In this document: in pieces, positions 1-8,941 of the stretch
Numbering within the stretch: the stretch's first letter is position 1
Layout of the letters: each line of letters begins with the position of its first letter
Source of the DNA: Streptomyces sp. TP-A0874
GTDB lineage: Bacteria > Actinomycetota > Actinomycetes > Streptomycetales > Streptomycetaceae
Reading direction: 5' to 3'
DNA length: 64,000 nt
Assembly: GCF_001748085.1 (NCBI RefSeq)
Contig: NZ_BBZK01000004.1
Span: 744,001 to 808,000, forward strand
The notes under the pieces: model-generated
What the model was told of the DNA's origin: nothing
Databases searched by the model: none
What the model saw: only the letters and a program-made list of their open reading frames with translations
Translations under genes and position numbers: made by a program

Positions 1-183
1 GGCTCCGATCGCCAGCGCGCTCACCGTCACGACGACGAGAGCTATCAGCGCGAAGACGAACGCCTCGGGGAACCACCTTTCGGAGAAGTTCGACATCCGG
101 ACGGCGAGACGTGACAGCGCCCCGGTGTCGTCCCCTGTCGCCTGGTCATCACCTGGATCGAGTTGGGCTTTCTTTGCCAGCAT
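1..183 (-). CDS. Short-chain fatty acid transporter (AtoE family), N-terminal part
   Basis: Only the first 61 codons lie in the window; the gene runs off the left edge. The ATG at 183 is preceded by CTGGAG. After about 25 polar residues the segment 'LSRLAVRMSNFSERWFPEA' leads into a hydrophobic helix, which is the conserved start of the TIGR00366/AtoE family of short-chain fatty acid (acetoacetate, butyrate) permeases. It follows the cyclodeaminase gene by only 15 bp on the same strand, so the two are probably cotranscribed. The assignment rests on the N-terminal motif alone. Confidence 0.7.
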   Translation of the reverse strand, partial: MLAKKAQLDPGDDQATGDDTGALSRLAVRMSNFSERWFPEAFVFALIALVVVTVSALAIGA

Positions 184-198
184 CAGAACTCCAGAGGG

Positions 199-1128
199 TC
201 ACGTTCTCGCGTAGACGGTTACGGCGGCGATGAGATCGGCCAGGCCGGTGCCCACCGTCTTGAAGACGGTGATCTCGTCGTCCCCGCGGGTGCGGGGGGT
301 GGTGCGCGCGCACAGCTCGGGCAGGGTCGCGGCGATGTCCTCGCGGGTCAGCACGGACTCGGCGAAGCCGGTCACGATCTCGCCCGCTTCGGTGAGCGCG
401 GCTTCGTGGTCGACGAACACGGTGGAGCGGCCCAGCAGCGAGGGGTCGACCTCGTGCATCTCCGGGCGGAAACTACCGATCAGGTCCAGATGGGTCCCCG
501 GCGCGATCCACTCGTCGCGGATGACCGGTTCGCGGGCGAGGGTACAGGTGGTGATGATGTCCGCCCGTCCGACCGCGGTCCGCAGATCGTCGACCGCGGT
601 GGCCCTCACCCCCCGCTCCGCCAGGGATCCGGCGAGTTCCCGTGCGCCGGCGGGGTTGTAGGGGTCGGCGATGAGAGTGCTCTCGATACCGCCCCTGACT
701 GCGGCGTAGGCGTCGTGCACCGCACTGCCGATGTGCCCGGTGCCGACGATCAGGTGGACCCGCGAGTCCTCCCGGGACAGCAGGGACGCCCCCAGCGCGG
801 CCGTCCCGACCGTGCGCCGGCGGGTCAGCTCACCTCCGTCGATGACGGCGAGGTGCTGTCCCGTACCGCCGTCGGCCAGGACGTAGGCCGAGGAGAGGGC
901 GGGCAGCCCCCGCTCGGAGTTGCGCGGGAAGACGTCCACCAGCTTCACCCCGAGGAACTCGCGGTTCCAGGCGGGCATCACCAGCAGGGTGGCCTGCTGT
1001 GCGGCGTCCAGTGAGTAGTGCTGCCGGGGCGGCACTTCAGCATCGGCGGTCATACCGGACCGCAGGGCCGGGATGAGGGCCTCGTAGTACAGCCGCCTTG
1101 CTGTCTGGGCGGCGTCGAAGAACTGCAC
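199..1128 (-). CDS. Ornithine cyclodeaminase / mu-crystallin family protein
   Basis: A 309-residue protein with a GTG start at 1128 preceded by AAGGAG at good spacing. The middle holds a Rossmann nucleotide site 'VGTGHIGSAV', followed by 'DIITTCT' and 'GTHLDLIGSFRPEMHEVD', all characteristic of the OCD/mu-crystallin family (NAD(P)-dependent ornithine cyclodeaminases, alanine dehydrogenases, ketimine and pyrroline-2-carboxylate reductases). Length is normal for the family. The specific substrate cannot be assigned. It sits between the molybdoenzyme gene upstream (gap 36 bp) and a fatty-acid transporter downstream, so one transcript from the palindrome at 4.6 kb could cover all three. A D-amino-acid dehydrogenase-like gene nearby would fit a cyclic-imine (pyrroline/piperideine carboxylate) reductase role; that link is inference. 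Confidence 0.85.
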   Translation of the reverse strand: MQFFDAAQTARRLYYEALIPALRSGMTADAEVPPRQHYSLDAAQQATLLVMPAWNREFLGVKLVDVFPRNSERGLPALSSAYVLADGGTGQHLAVIDGGELTRRRTVGTAALGASLLSREDSRVHLIVGTGHIGSAVHDAYAAVRGGIESTLIADPYNPAGARELAGSLAERGVRATAVDDLRTAVGRADIITTCTLAREPVIRDEWIAPGTHLDLIGSFRPEMHEVDPSLLGRSTVFVDHEAALTEAGEIVTGFAESVLTREDIAATLPELCARTTPRTRGDDEITVFKTVGTGLADLIAAVTVYART

Positions 1129-1164
1129 GGGTGGTCTCTCCTTGGTCGGTGCTTCACTCAGAGG

Positions 1165-4100
1165 TCAGGCGTCCAGGACGAGGTCGCTCGCCGGGACGGC
1201 CTGACAGGTCAGGCAGGCGTCGCCGGTGTCCGGCGGATCGGTGAGGTGGGCGACGGCTCCGGAGAGCACCCGTACCGCGCAGCTCTCGCACTGGCCGACA
1301 CGGCATCCGCTGGGCAGCCGCAGGCCGTTGCGCTGGGCGAGGTCGAGGAGCGGACCGTCCTGGGGGGTCCAGGTCAGGGTCGCGCCCGAGGCCCGGAAGG
1401 TGACCGTGTGCCGTGCGTCTCCGGTGGGGATGGCCCGGGGCGGTGGTGCGAACCGCTCGGAGAAGATCTCGACGCGCGGCACGCCGCGGGCCACGAGCCC
1501 GTCCGTCACCTCGCGGATCATCGCGTCCGGGCCGCAGAGGTAGAAGCGGGCCCGCTCGTCGATGTCCTCTTGGGCGACGGACTCCGCCGAAACCCGTCCG
1601 GCGCGTTCGTAGTCGCGCCCGACCAGGTCGCCGGGGCCCGGGCTGCTCAGGTGGCGTACCAGGCGCATCCTGGGGATCTCGGCGGCGAAGTGCCGCATCC
1701 GCGCTCCGAAGCAGATGTCATCGCCGCCTCGGTCGCCCTTGTGGACGGTGATCCGTCCCCCAGCGCTGTCCGTGCGGGCGATTTCGGCGAGCTGGCTCAG
1801 GAACGGGGTGATGCCTACCCCGGCAGCCATGATCACGACGGGGAACGGGGCGTCGACGGGAAGGGTGAAAGCGCCGGTGGGCGGACTGAGCGCCACGGTG
1901 TCGCCCACCCGCAGCTCGGTGTGGATGTGGGTGGAGGCCGCTCCGTCGGGCAGCAGGCGTACGGCGATCGAGTGCTCCTCGCCCGGGGCGCCCGTGAGGG
2001 AGTAGGAACGGGTCACCTCGGCCGCTCCCTGGACTCCGCTCAGCGCCACCGCCACGTACTGGCCGGGCCGGTGCGGAAGGACGGGGCCGCCGTCGACCGG
2101 ACGCAGCCGCAGCTCGACCACGTCCCGTCCGCGTTCCTCCGTCTCCACGACGGTGAACCGACGGGTGCCGTCCGGCGCCTGGCGTCCGGCCCCGGCCTCC
2201 GCCGCCACGTCGCAGGCGACACCGCGCATCTGGAGTGATCCGCTCACCGGGTCGGCCGGCCTACCCGCGACGGCCGCGTTGAAGTTGACTCCCCCCGTCA
2301 CCGGGTCGGCACCGGGCAGTCCGAGGTCCGGCGCCGCCTCCCACCAGCCGTACTCGGCCACCACCACCCGCGGATCGAGATCCGGCGCCAGCACGGCGCG
2401 CATCCGGAGGGCGCCGTGCTCGGTGGTCACCCTGACCCGGTCGCCCTCGGTGAAGCCGCGCCGCCGGGCCAGTTCGGGCGCGACCTCTACCGTCGGATCG
2501 GGGTGCTTGCGCCGGAGCGAGGAGACGGCACGGTGCTGGCTGTGGCAGAAATAGCCGCTCTTGGCGCTGGTCAGCAGTAGCGGAAACGTTTCTTCGTCTA
2601 CCGATCCGGCGTCCGGAGCCCCCGGGTGGCCCGCCCTGGCGAGTTGGGGCGAGTACAGCTCGACCCGACGGCTGGGCGTGGCGAAGCCGGTGACGGTCCC
2701 GTCGGCGGCCGGTTCGCCGTACTTCCGGTGCACCGTCCGCAGCGGCACCCGGATGCCGCCCGGGGCGCCCCGCAGCTCCGCGGCGGTCAGCCCGGTGGGC
2801 TCGAGGACGTGGTTCCAGGCGGCTTCGATGTCGCCGTCGAAGAAGTCGGCGCCCATCCCCAGCCGGCAGGCCAGTTCGAAGACGATCTCCAGGTCGGAAC
2901 GGGACGCGCCGACCGGCTCGACCATCCGCTGCCGCAGTTGCACCAGCTCCTGGGCGCGTTCGTTGATCTCGAAGCCGATCTTTAGGGCCTCGCGCTCCCA
3001 CGGGCTGTTCACCGGCAGGACGATGTCGGCCTGCTCAGCCGTGGGGTTCATGAACAGGTCGCAGTGCACGTAGAAGTCGAGCGCCCGCAGGGCGCTGCGA
3101 CCACGCTCCGGGTCGGGCTGCGAGACCAGCAGGTTGGCGCCGAACCCCATCAGCGCCCGCACCCGGTAGGGGACGTGGTCCAGCATCGCGTTGTAGAGGT
3201 CGTGGGCGGTGACCCAGCCGGTGGCCGGAGGGCCGAGCGGGCGTTCCGCCAGGCCGAGGGTCTTGGCCCGCTGCTCGGGCGCCATCTCGTCGAGCGAGGT
3301 GACGGCGTTGACCGGGACCTTGGGCAGGACCAGGTTGCCGCCCGGGGCGTCGTAGCAGCCCTTGAGCGCGTAGAGGGTGGCGATCGCCCGCTCGGTCTGG
3401 GTCGCGTTGCCGTGCTGGCCCACCCCCGTCCAGGAGTGGTAGGCCACGCTGCCGGCGGCGGCGAACTCCTCGGCGAACGCGAGTAGTTCCGCTTCGGGGA
3501 TCCAGGTGTGGCGTGCGGTTCGGGCCGGTGTCCAGGGCTCGCAGGCCTCGGCGTAGCGGTCGAAGGCGGGGCGGACCCGTACGGACCGCCCGCCCGGCAC
3601 CGCCACCGTGAACTCCCCGCGGAGTGCGAAGTCCTGGGGACGCTCGGCGCGGCCACGGGTTTCGTAGAAGCGGGGGCCGCCGGTGGCCAGGTCCCAGACG
3701 ACGAAGGCGTCCGGCGCCTCGGGGTCCAGCTCGCGCGCCCGCAGATGCTCCCCGGTGTCCTCGCGGACCAGCAGCGGTCCGTTGGTCCACGAGCGGACGA
3801 AGGCCTCGTCGTAGCGGTCGTTGTGCAGCAGGTGACGGGCGACTCCCAGCGCGAGGGCGGCGTCCGTGCCGGGGCGGATCCGCATCCAGTGGTCGGCGTC
3901 CCGGGCGCTGGTCGAGCGGCGGGGGTCGACGACCGCGAGGCGGGCCCCCCGCTCCTGTCCGTCGCGGAGCGCCACCGCCTGGGCGAGCCAGGTCTTGGCG
4001 GGGTTGTGCCCCCACAGCACCGCGAGGTCGGTGGCGGCGTAGTCGGCGGTGGGCTGGCCGCTGCCGAAGGTGAAGGCGTGCGCGAAGTCCTTGTGCCAGT

Positions 4101-4530
4101 TGCAGATCTCGGTGGCGTAGCAGGTGTTCGAGGCGCCGAAGCGGCGGATGAAGCGCTCAACCCACTCGATGGAGTCCGACATCGGAGTCCCGCTGGGCGA
4201 GGTGACGGCGAAGGCGATGGCCTCCGCTCCGCTCTGGTCGCGGATGGCGGAGAACCGCTCGGCGATCAGGGCCATCGCCTCGTCCCAGCCGATCTCCTCC
4301 CAGCCGGGGTCGTCGGCGCCCTTGGGACGGGTGCGGCGCAGCGGGCTGGTCAGCCTCCGGGTGCTGTGCGCGATCTCCGGGGCGGCGCGGCCCTTCGGGC
4401 AGAGCGCGGTGCCGGTCGGATGGCTGGTATCCGGGGCGACGCCGGTGATCCGTCCGGACTCGACGGTGTAGACCGCACCGCAGCGTGATCGACACAGGGT
4501 GCAGTATCCGCGCTTTTTCTCAGCTGGCAC
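1165..4530 (-). CDS. Three-domain molybdopterin oxidoreductase fused to ferredoxin reductase and 2Fe-2S ferredoxin
   Basis: A 1121-residue protein, GTG start at 4530. Residues 1-60 carry a 4Fe-4S motif C-x2-C-x3-C (C10, C13, C17) with a fourth Cys in 'ALCPKGRA', followed by a bis-MGD molybdopterin oxidoreductase domain ('EICNWHKDFA', 'WGHNPAKTW', 'VVDPRRST', 'GNATQTERAI') and a molydopterin dinucleotide-binding domain to about residue 770. Residues about 800-1030 form an FNR-type FAD/NAD(P) reductase ('RSYSLTG', 'AAGVGITPFLSQL', 'YLCGPDAMI'). The end is a plant-type 2Fe-2S domain, C-x4-C-x2-C ('GCRVGQCESCAVR') plus 'CLTC'. The arrangement makes a self-contained NAD(P)H-to-Mo (or reverse) chain in one soluble polypeptide without Tat signal. 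The substrate is unknown: assimilatory nitrate reductase-like or another oxyanion/organic reductase are options. A GntR gene is divergent, with a 14-bp palindrome between. Confidence 0.85.
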   Translation of the reverse strand: MPAEKKRGYCTLCRSRCGAVYTVESGRITGVAPDTSHPTGTALCPKGRAAPEIAHSTRRLTSPLRRTRPKGADDPGWEEIGWDEAMALIAERFSAIRDQSGAEAIAFAVTSPSGTPMSDSIEWVERFIRRFGASNTCYATEICNWHKDFAHAFTFGSGQPTADYAATDLAVLWGHNPAKTWLAQAVALRDGQERGARLAVVDPRRSTSARDADHWMRIRPGTDAALALGVARHLLHNDRYDEAFVRSWTNGPLLVREDTGEHLRARELDPEAPDAFVVWDLATGGPRFYETRGRAERPQDFALRGEFTVAVPGGRSVRVRPAFDRYAEACEPWTPARTARHTWIPEAELLAFAEEFAAAGSVAYHSWTGVGQHGNATQTERAIATLYALKGCYDAPGGNLVLPKVPVNAVTSLDEMAPEQRAKTLGLAERPLGPPATGWVTAHDLYNAMLDHVPYRVRALMGFGANLLVSQPDPERGRSALRALDFYVHCDLFMNPTAEQADIVLPVNSPWEREALKIGFEINERAQELVQLRQRMVEPVGASRSDLEIVFELACRLGMGADFFDGDIEAAWNHVLEPTGLTAAELRGAPGGIRVPLRTVHRKYGEPAADGTVTGFATPSRRVELYSPQLARAGHPGAPDAGSVDEETFPLLLTSAKSGYFCHSQHRAVSSLRRKHPDPTVEVAPELARRRGFTEGDRVRVTTEHGALRMRAVLAPDLDPRVVVAEYGWWEAAPDLGLPGADPVTGGVNFNAAVAGRPADPVSGSLQMRGVACDVAAEAGAGRQAPDGTRRFTVVETEERGRDVVELRLRPVDGGPVLPHRPGQYVAVALSGVQGAAEVTRSYSLTGAPGEEHSIAVRLLPDGAASTHIHTELRVGDTVALSPPTGAFTLPVDAPFPVVIMAAGVGITPFLSQLAEIARTDSAGGRITVHKGDRGGDDICFGARMRHFAAEIPRMRLVRHLSSPGPGDLVGRDYERAGRVSAESVAQEDIDERARFYLCGPDAMIREVTDGLVARGVPRVEIFSERFAPPPRAIPTGDARHTVTFRASGATLTWTPQDGPLLDLAQRNGLRLPSGCRVGQCESCAVRVLSGAVAHLTDPPDTGDACLTCQAVPASDLVLDA

Positions 4531-4592
4531 GGTCCCGGTCCTTTACGTGCGGAGGAGGAGGGAGGAAGCTCGACGTCAGACCTTGCGTAATG

Positions 4593-4606
4593 GGTAATCG
4601 ATTACC
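4593..4606. promoter_or_regulatory. 14-bp perfect palindrome, likely GntR operator
   Basis: GGTAATCGATTACC is a perfect inverted repeat standing in the 149-bp gap between the divergent molybdoenzyme and GntR genes, in an AT-richer patch (TTGCGTAATGGG just before it). Position and symmetry fit an autoregulatory operator for the adjacent FCD-type GntR regulator controlling both directions. Binding is inferred, not shown. Confidence 0.6.
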
Positions 4607-4679
4607 GCTCAGCGGTGCCCGGTAGTATGCGAACCGCCGACGCACAGTGTCAAGAGGGTGGGAAACGGAGGCGGTGGCG

Positions 4680-5354
4680 GTGCAGCGACTACAGCGGGTG
4701 AGTCTGCGGGATCAGGCACTGGTGATCGTGCGGCAGGCGATCGTCTCCGGGGAGATCCGGCCGAACGAGATCTACTCGGCCTCGGCGCTGGCGACCCGTC
4801 TGGGGGTGTCCAACAGCCCGGTACGGGAGGCCATGCTCACCCTGGTCAACCAGGGCATCCTGGAGCCGGTGCGCAACCGCGGTTTCCGGATCGTGCCGAT
4901 CAGCGAGCACGACCTCGACGAGATCGGCGAAATGCGCCGCATGCTGGAGATCCCCGGGGTCGTGGCGCTGGTCGACCGGGCGCGCGACGAGGACATCGAA
5001 GCGCTCCGTCCGGTCGCCACGGAGATCGAAGAGGCTGCCCGCCGCGGCGATGTCTCCGTGTTCCTTGAGGCGGACCGCCGGTTCCACCTCGGTCTGCTGG
5101 CGTTGGGTGGCAACAGCCGTCTGGTCGACACCATCGCGCAACTCCGGGACCAGACGCGTCTCTACGGCGTCAACGCCCTGGCCGAACAGGGAACTCTGCA
5201 GCAGACCGCGCCGGAGCACTTCGAGATCCTCGACGCCCTGCTCGCGCGGGACGCCGCGGCTGTCGAGCGGATCATGGCCCGCCACCTCGACCACATCAGA
5301 GGCGAGTGGGCCGGGGCGGTGCCGGCTTCGACCCCCGCCGCGGACGCCACCTGA
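4680..5354 (+). CDS. GntR family transcriptional regulator (FCD domain)
   Basis: An in-frame GTG exists at 4647, but the GGAGG at 4667-4671 favours the GTG at 4680 (8-nt spacing), giving 224 residues. The N-terminus is a winged helix ('LGVSNSPVREAMLTLVNQG', the GntR recognition helix region), followed by an all-helical FCD ligand domain ('EADRRFHLGLLALGGN', 'EHFEILDALLARDAAAVERIMARHL') whose His residues usually bind a metal and a carboxylate ligand. It is divergent from the molybdoenzyme/cyclodeaminase/transporter genes and probably senses their substrate, likely a small organic acid. A 10-bp stem hairpin follows the stop codon by about 70 bp. Confidence 0.88.
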   Translation: MQRLQRVSLRDQALVIVRQAIVSGEIRPNEIYSASALATRLGVSNSPVREAMLTLVNQGILEPVRNRGFRIVPISEHDLDEIGEMRRMLEIPGVVALVDRARDEDIEALRPVATEIEEAARRGDVSVFLEADRRFHLGLLALGGNSRLVDTIAQLRDQTRLYGVNALAEQGTLQQTAPEHFEILDALLARDAAAVERIMARHLDHIRGEWAGAVPASTPAADAT

Positions 5355-5426
5355 GTCGGTCTGCCCCGAGTCGAGGCCGGTCGATCCCCGAGGCACCCGA
5401 CGAGGCTCCCGGCGGTCGGCGGCTTC

Positions 5427-5460
5427 GGTGAAGTCCGCTGCCCCGCCCGAGGACTTCACC
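5427..5460 (+). terminator. Hairpin after the GntR gene
   Basis: GGTGAAGTCC and GGACTTCACC form a perfect 10-bp stem around a 14-nt loop, 73 bp past the GntR stop. There is no U-tract, as is common for actinobacterial terminators. Confidence 0.5.
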
Positions 5461-5551
5461 CGCTCCCCTGTTCGCAGGGGGACCGCACCCGCCCGTGCAC
5501 GGACCCGCCATCGACCGACCGCCGACCGGAGGCGTTCGGGGGTACGGCAAC

Positions 5552-5580
5552 GGGCGGGAGCCGTCATCGTGCTCCCGCCC
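5552..5580. terminator. Bidirectional hairpin between convergent genes
   Basis: GGGCGGGAGC and GCTCCCGCCC pair perfectly (10 bp, 9-nt loop). The hairpin lies 69 bp beyond the stop of the minus-strand oxidoreductase gene and between it and the plus-strand GntR gene, so it can serve both transcripts. Confidence 0.6.
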
Positions 5581-5648
5581 GCCAGTCGTCCCAGCAGCCC
5601 GGTCGTCCCAGCGGCCCAGTGGTTACCGCGTCCCGGTGACCCGGCCGG

Positions 5649-6917
5649 TCAGCGCAGCGGGTCGAACGGCGCCAACTGCGGGGGACGTTCGCCGGTGACG
5701 ATCGTCTCGGCGAGCAGTTGCCCGGTGGCCGGGCCGAGGGTGACACCCCACATGCCGTGTCCGCCCGCGGCGAAGACCCGCGGTGAACGGGTGGCCCCGA
5801 TCAGCGGCAGTCCGTCGGTGGTGCACGGGCGGGAGCCGACCCACTCGTCCTGACGGGCGTCCAGGTCGGCCCCGCGCAGCAGCGGGCGCGCGGACTCGGC
5901 GATCGCCCTGATCCGGCGGGCGTCCAGCGGCGCCTCCGGCTTGCGGAACTCCATCATCCCGGCGACCCGCAGACGATCGCCGAGCGGAGTGCAGGCAACG
6001 CGCTGGGCGGGGAAGTAGACGGGACCCGAGGGCACGTGCTCCATCGGCACGCTGAAGCTGTAGCCACGCCCCGCCTGCACCACGGAGCGCACCCCGAACT
6101 TCCTGGCGTGGCGGCCGAGCCAGGTCCCGGTGGCCAGCACCACCGCGTCGTACTGCTCCGAGCCGCCGGTACCGGTGAGGACGGTGACGCCGGCCGCCGC
6201 GTCCCGCACATCGGCGATCTCCACACCCTCCCGGAGTTCCCCGCCCCGGGCGCGGACCGCATCGGCGAGCGCGTGCACGAAACGCCCCGGGTCGATGTAC
6301 CGCTGGCCGTGCAGCCGGATCGCCGCGCCGATCCCGTCCGACAGGGACGGCTCGACCTCCCTGGCCTCGTCGCCGTCGAGGACCTCGAACTCCATGGTCT
6401 GTCCGGCGGCCCGGATCTGCTCGAGTTCCTCCAGCAGCACCCGGCGCTCCGCGGCCGTCCGGTAGGCGGCGAGGAAGGACTTGGCCTCCAGGGTCTCCGC
6501 CGCCACACCGCCGTCGACCAGCGTGTCGAAGCTCGACAGCGACAGGCCGTTGATGGGGACGAGGGCGCGCATCGCCCGCAGCCACCGGGAAGCGGTGCTG
6601 TTCCGGGCGAACTTCGCGAGGAACCTGAGCAGGTTCGGGTTGGCGCTCGGCGGGACGTAGACCGGAGAAGAGGGGCTGAGCACCGCCCGCACCCCGTAGG
6701 TGAGGACGGAGGGCTCGGGCAGCGGCGTCGCCAGGCCGGGGGTCAGCCATCCGGCGTTGCCCCAGGAGGCGCCCGCGGCCACCCCCCGGCGGTCGTGGAC
6801 GGTGACGCTGACGCCCCGCTCCTGCAGGAACCAGGCGGTGGAGAGTCCGACCATGCCCGCGCCGACGACGGCGACACGGCTGGGGCCCGGGTTCACGGGC
6901 GAGGGAGGATGAGCCAT
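5649..6917 (-). CDS. FAD-dependent D-amino-acid dehydrogenase-like oxidoreductase (DadA/DAO family)
   Basis: The reading frame extends to 7013, but the ATG at 6917 (N-terminus 'MAHPPSPVNPGPSR', preceded by AAGAGG) fits the family, giving 422 residues. A Rossmann FAD motif 'VAVVGAGMVGLSTAWFLQERG' region begins at about residue 15; 'GASWGNAGWLTPG' and the C-terminal 'GGHGMWGVTLGPATGQLLAE' are hallmarks of DadA-type D-amino-acid dehydrogenases and related D-hydroxyproline dehydrogenases. Such enzymes deaminate D-amino acids oxidatively and pass electrons to the membrane. The PucR regulator is divergent at about 260 bp. The substrate is not determinable; the nearby cyclodeaminase-type reductase gene makes a cyclic imino acid plausible. 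Confidence 0.82.
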   Translation of the reverse strand: MAHPPSPVNPGPSRVAVVGAGMVGLSTAWFLQERGVSVTVHDRRGVAAGASWGNAGWLTPGLATPLPEPSVLTYGVRAVLSPSSPVYVPPSANPNLLRFLAKFARNSTASRWLRAMRALVPINGLSLSSFDTLVDGGVAAETLEAKSFLAAYRTAAERRVLLEELEQIRAAGQTMEFEVLDGDEAREVEPSLSDGIGAAIRLHGQRYIDPGRFVHALADAVRARGGELREGVEIADVRDAAAGVTVLTGTGGSEQYDAVVLATGTWLGRHARKFGVRSVVQAGRGYSFSVPMEHVPSGPVYFPAQRVACTPLGDRLRVAGMMEFRKPEAPLDARRIRAIAESARPLLRGADLDARQDEWVGSRPCTTDGLPLIGATRSPRVFAAGGHGMWGVTLGPATGQLLAETIVTGERPPQLAPFDPLR

Positions 6918-7178
6918 GGGGGGACCTCTTCTTCGGTTCTTTGAGTAGCGGCACCTCCGATGGTGATACCGGCCGGCCCGATTGTCTTTGTGCGGGCAGG
7001 CCAATACGGCCACGGCTCATGATGCGCTGCGCACTATCACCTCAGGCACAATGGGGATCGTGAGCACCCCCGTATCCCCTACCGCAGCCCGCCGCGCCGC
7101 CGCGCCGCCGATGCGCTCCGCCGGGCTCTGGACGGCCCCCTGCCGGAAGGCGGCGGACCGCTCCGCCGGGGAACGGCC

Positions 7179-8819
7179 TTGATCACCGTCACCGACCTCG
7201 TGGACTCCCTGGGCTCCGGCCTCCTCCACACGGTCGCCCCGGGCCGGGACGCCGAGGTGCACGACGTCGCCCTGGCCGAGCCCGGCGACGCAGCGGGTCA
7301 GCCGGGGGAACTCGTGCTGGGCGTGGGTGTGACGGACCGGCCCGGAGCACTCGATCTGCTGAAGCGGGCCGCCGGGGCGGCGGCCGGGGGCGTCGTCCTC
7401 AAGGGCCCCGTCGCGAGCGACCCGCAGGTGGCGCGCACCGCGCGGCGGCTCGGAGGCCCCGCCCTGGTCGAACTGCAGCCGCACACCTCCTGGGCGCACG
7501 TCGTCTGGCTGCTGCGGGGGGTCATCGACCGGGCCTCCGCCCCCGACACCAGCTACCTGGGCGCCCCCGGCCCGCACAGCGACCTGTTCGCCCTCGCCGA
7601 CGCGGCGGCGGAGATCATCGACGCCCCCGTGACCGTGGAGGACGCGCAGTCGCGGGTGCTCGCCTACTCCGCACGGCAGGACACGACCGACCCCGCACGG
7701 GTCTCCACCATCGTGGGGCGACGGGTCCCCCCGGAGACGCTCACCCATTTCCGGGCCAGCGGCGTGTTCCGAAGGCTCGCCCGCTCCAACGACCCCGTCT
7801 GGACCCCCGCCGGCCCTGACGGCACGCTGCCCAGACTGATCATTCCGGTGCGGGCCGGCGGCGAGTGGCTCGGCTCCATCTGGGCCGTGGTCAGAGCGCC
7901 CGTCCCCGCCGAGCGGATCCGGAAACTCGGCGATGTCGCCTCCGTCCTCGCCCTGCACCTGCTGCGACTCCGCGCGGAGGCCGGTATCGCCCGGCGGGTG
8001 TCGGCCGAACAACTGCGGGTGGCGCTGCGTGAGGGCACCGCTCCGACCCCGGGGCGGGAAGCGGACCCCGGACTGCCGGCCGGCCCCTGGCGAGTGGTGG
8101 CCTTCGGCACACCCGGGGGGAACGAGGACGTCCGCGGACGGTTGGACCTGTGGGAGTCGATCGCCCGCCGCTTCGGTTGGCAGCAGCCCCTCCTCACCGA
8201 CCTGGACGGACGGTTGTTCGGCCTGGTCACCGAGGTGCCCCGGGACGCACGGCGGGTGGCGACCGGTGCCTCGGCCGGAGCGGAGGCGGGCACTCTCGAC
8301 TGGCTGAGGCATGTGCTCACCGAGGTGCGTTCGCACGATCCCGGACTGTCCGTCGTGGCAGGCGGTCCGGCCCGCTCGGCCGACCAGTTGCCGCGCTCCA
8401 TGGCGGAAGCCGTCGAACTGCACCGCCTGCTCGCCGCCGGGCGACTTCCTCTCCCGGAGGGCACCGGGACGGTGCTGCTGGAGAACGCCTGGGACGCCGT
8501 GGTCGTCGAGCGCGCCAGCGCTGCCGTCGGAGTCGACACGGGTCTGCTCGGCGGGCCGCTCGCCGCCCTGCGCTCACACGACGCGGAGCACGGCACTCCG
8601 TATCTCCCGACCCTCGCGGCCTGGCTCGACCACTTCGGCGATCCGCGCAGCGCCGCCGAGGTACTCCGGGTCCACCCCAACACCCTCCGCTACCGGCTGC
8701 GAAAACTCGAGGAGGCGGTCGCGGTGGACCTCTCCTCGCCCCGGGCTCGGCTGGCTCTGCGGCTGCAACTCGCCGCGATGGGCGAGACACCGCCGGCCGG
8801 GGAGCCTCCCGGCCCCTGA
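7179..8819 (+). CDS. PucR family transcriptional regulator
   Basis: A TTG at 7179 is the earliest in-frame start and gives the N-terminus 'MITVTDLVDSLGSGLLHTV', which matches the PucR N-terminal domain, with GGGGA 7 nt upstream. The 546-residue protein ends in the PucR-type helix-turn-helix: 'HPNTLRYRLRKLEEAVAVDL' at about residues 500-520. The central GAF-like part contains 'DAPVTVEDAQSRVLAYS'. PucR proteins usually control purine or amino-acid catabolism; here the divergent D-amino-acid dehydrogenase-like gene is the obvious target. A short overlapping reading frame stops at 7182, across the TTG, but shows no conserved features. Confidence 0.88.
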   Translation: MITVTDLVDSLGSGLLHTVAPGRDAEVHDVALAEPGDAAGQPGELVLGVGVTDRPGALDLLKRAAGAAAGGVVLKGPVASDPQVARTARRLGGPALVELQPHTSWAHVVWLLRGVIDRASAPDTSYLGAPGPHSDLFALADAAAEIIDAPVTVEDAQSRVLAYSARQDTTDPARVSTIVGRRVPPETLTHFRASGVFRRLARSNDPVWTPAGPDGTLPRLIIPVRAGGEWLGSIWAVVRAPVPAERIRKLGDVASVLALHLLRLRAEAGIARRVSAEQLRVALREGTAPTPGREADPGLPAGPWRVVAFGTPGGNEDVRGRLDLWESIARRFGWQQPLLTDLDGRLFGLVTEVPRDARRVATGASAGAEAGTLDWLRHVLTEVRSHDPGLSVVAGGPARSADQLPRSMAEAVELHRLLAAGRLPLPEGTGTVLLENAWDAVVVERASAAVGVDTGLLGGPLAALRSHDAEHGTPYLPTLAAWLDHFGDPRSAAEVLRVHPNTLRYRLRKLEEAVAVDLSSPRARLALRLQLAAMGETPPAGEPPGP

Positions 8820-8941
8820 CCCGACTCGCCCCGGCCATACGCCGCTCCCGGGGCCGTCGCGGCGTGAGCTGCCGTTCCCCCGCGCCCCGCGCCACGCGGG
8901 AGACCTCGCGGGTCCGGTGCCGCGCTCGTCCCGGTGGCCGG

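Noticed and set aside
7061..7182. Short leader frame ahead of the PucR gene, ending across its TTG start
   Set aside because: Basic low-complexity peptide with no attenuator structure or conservation evidence.
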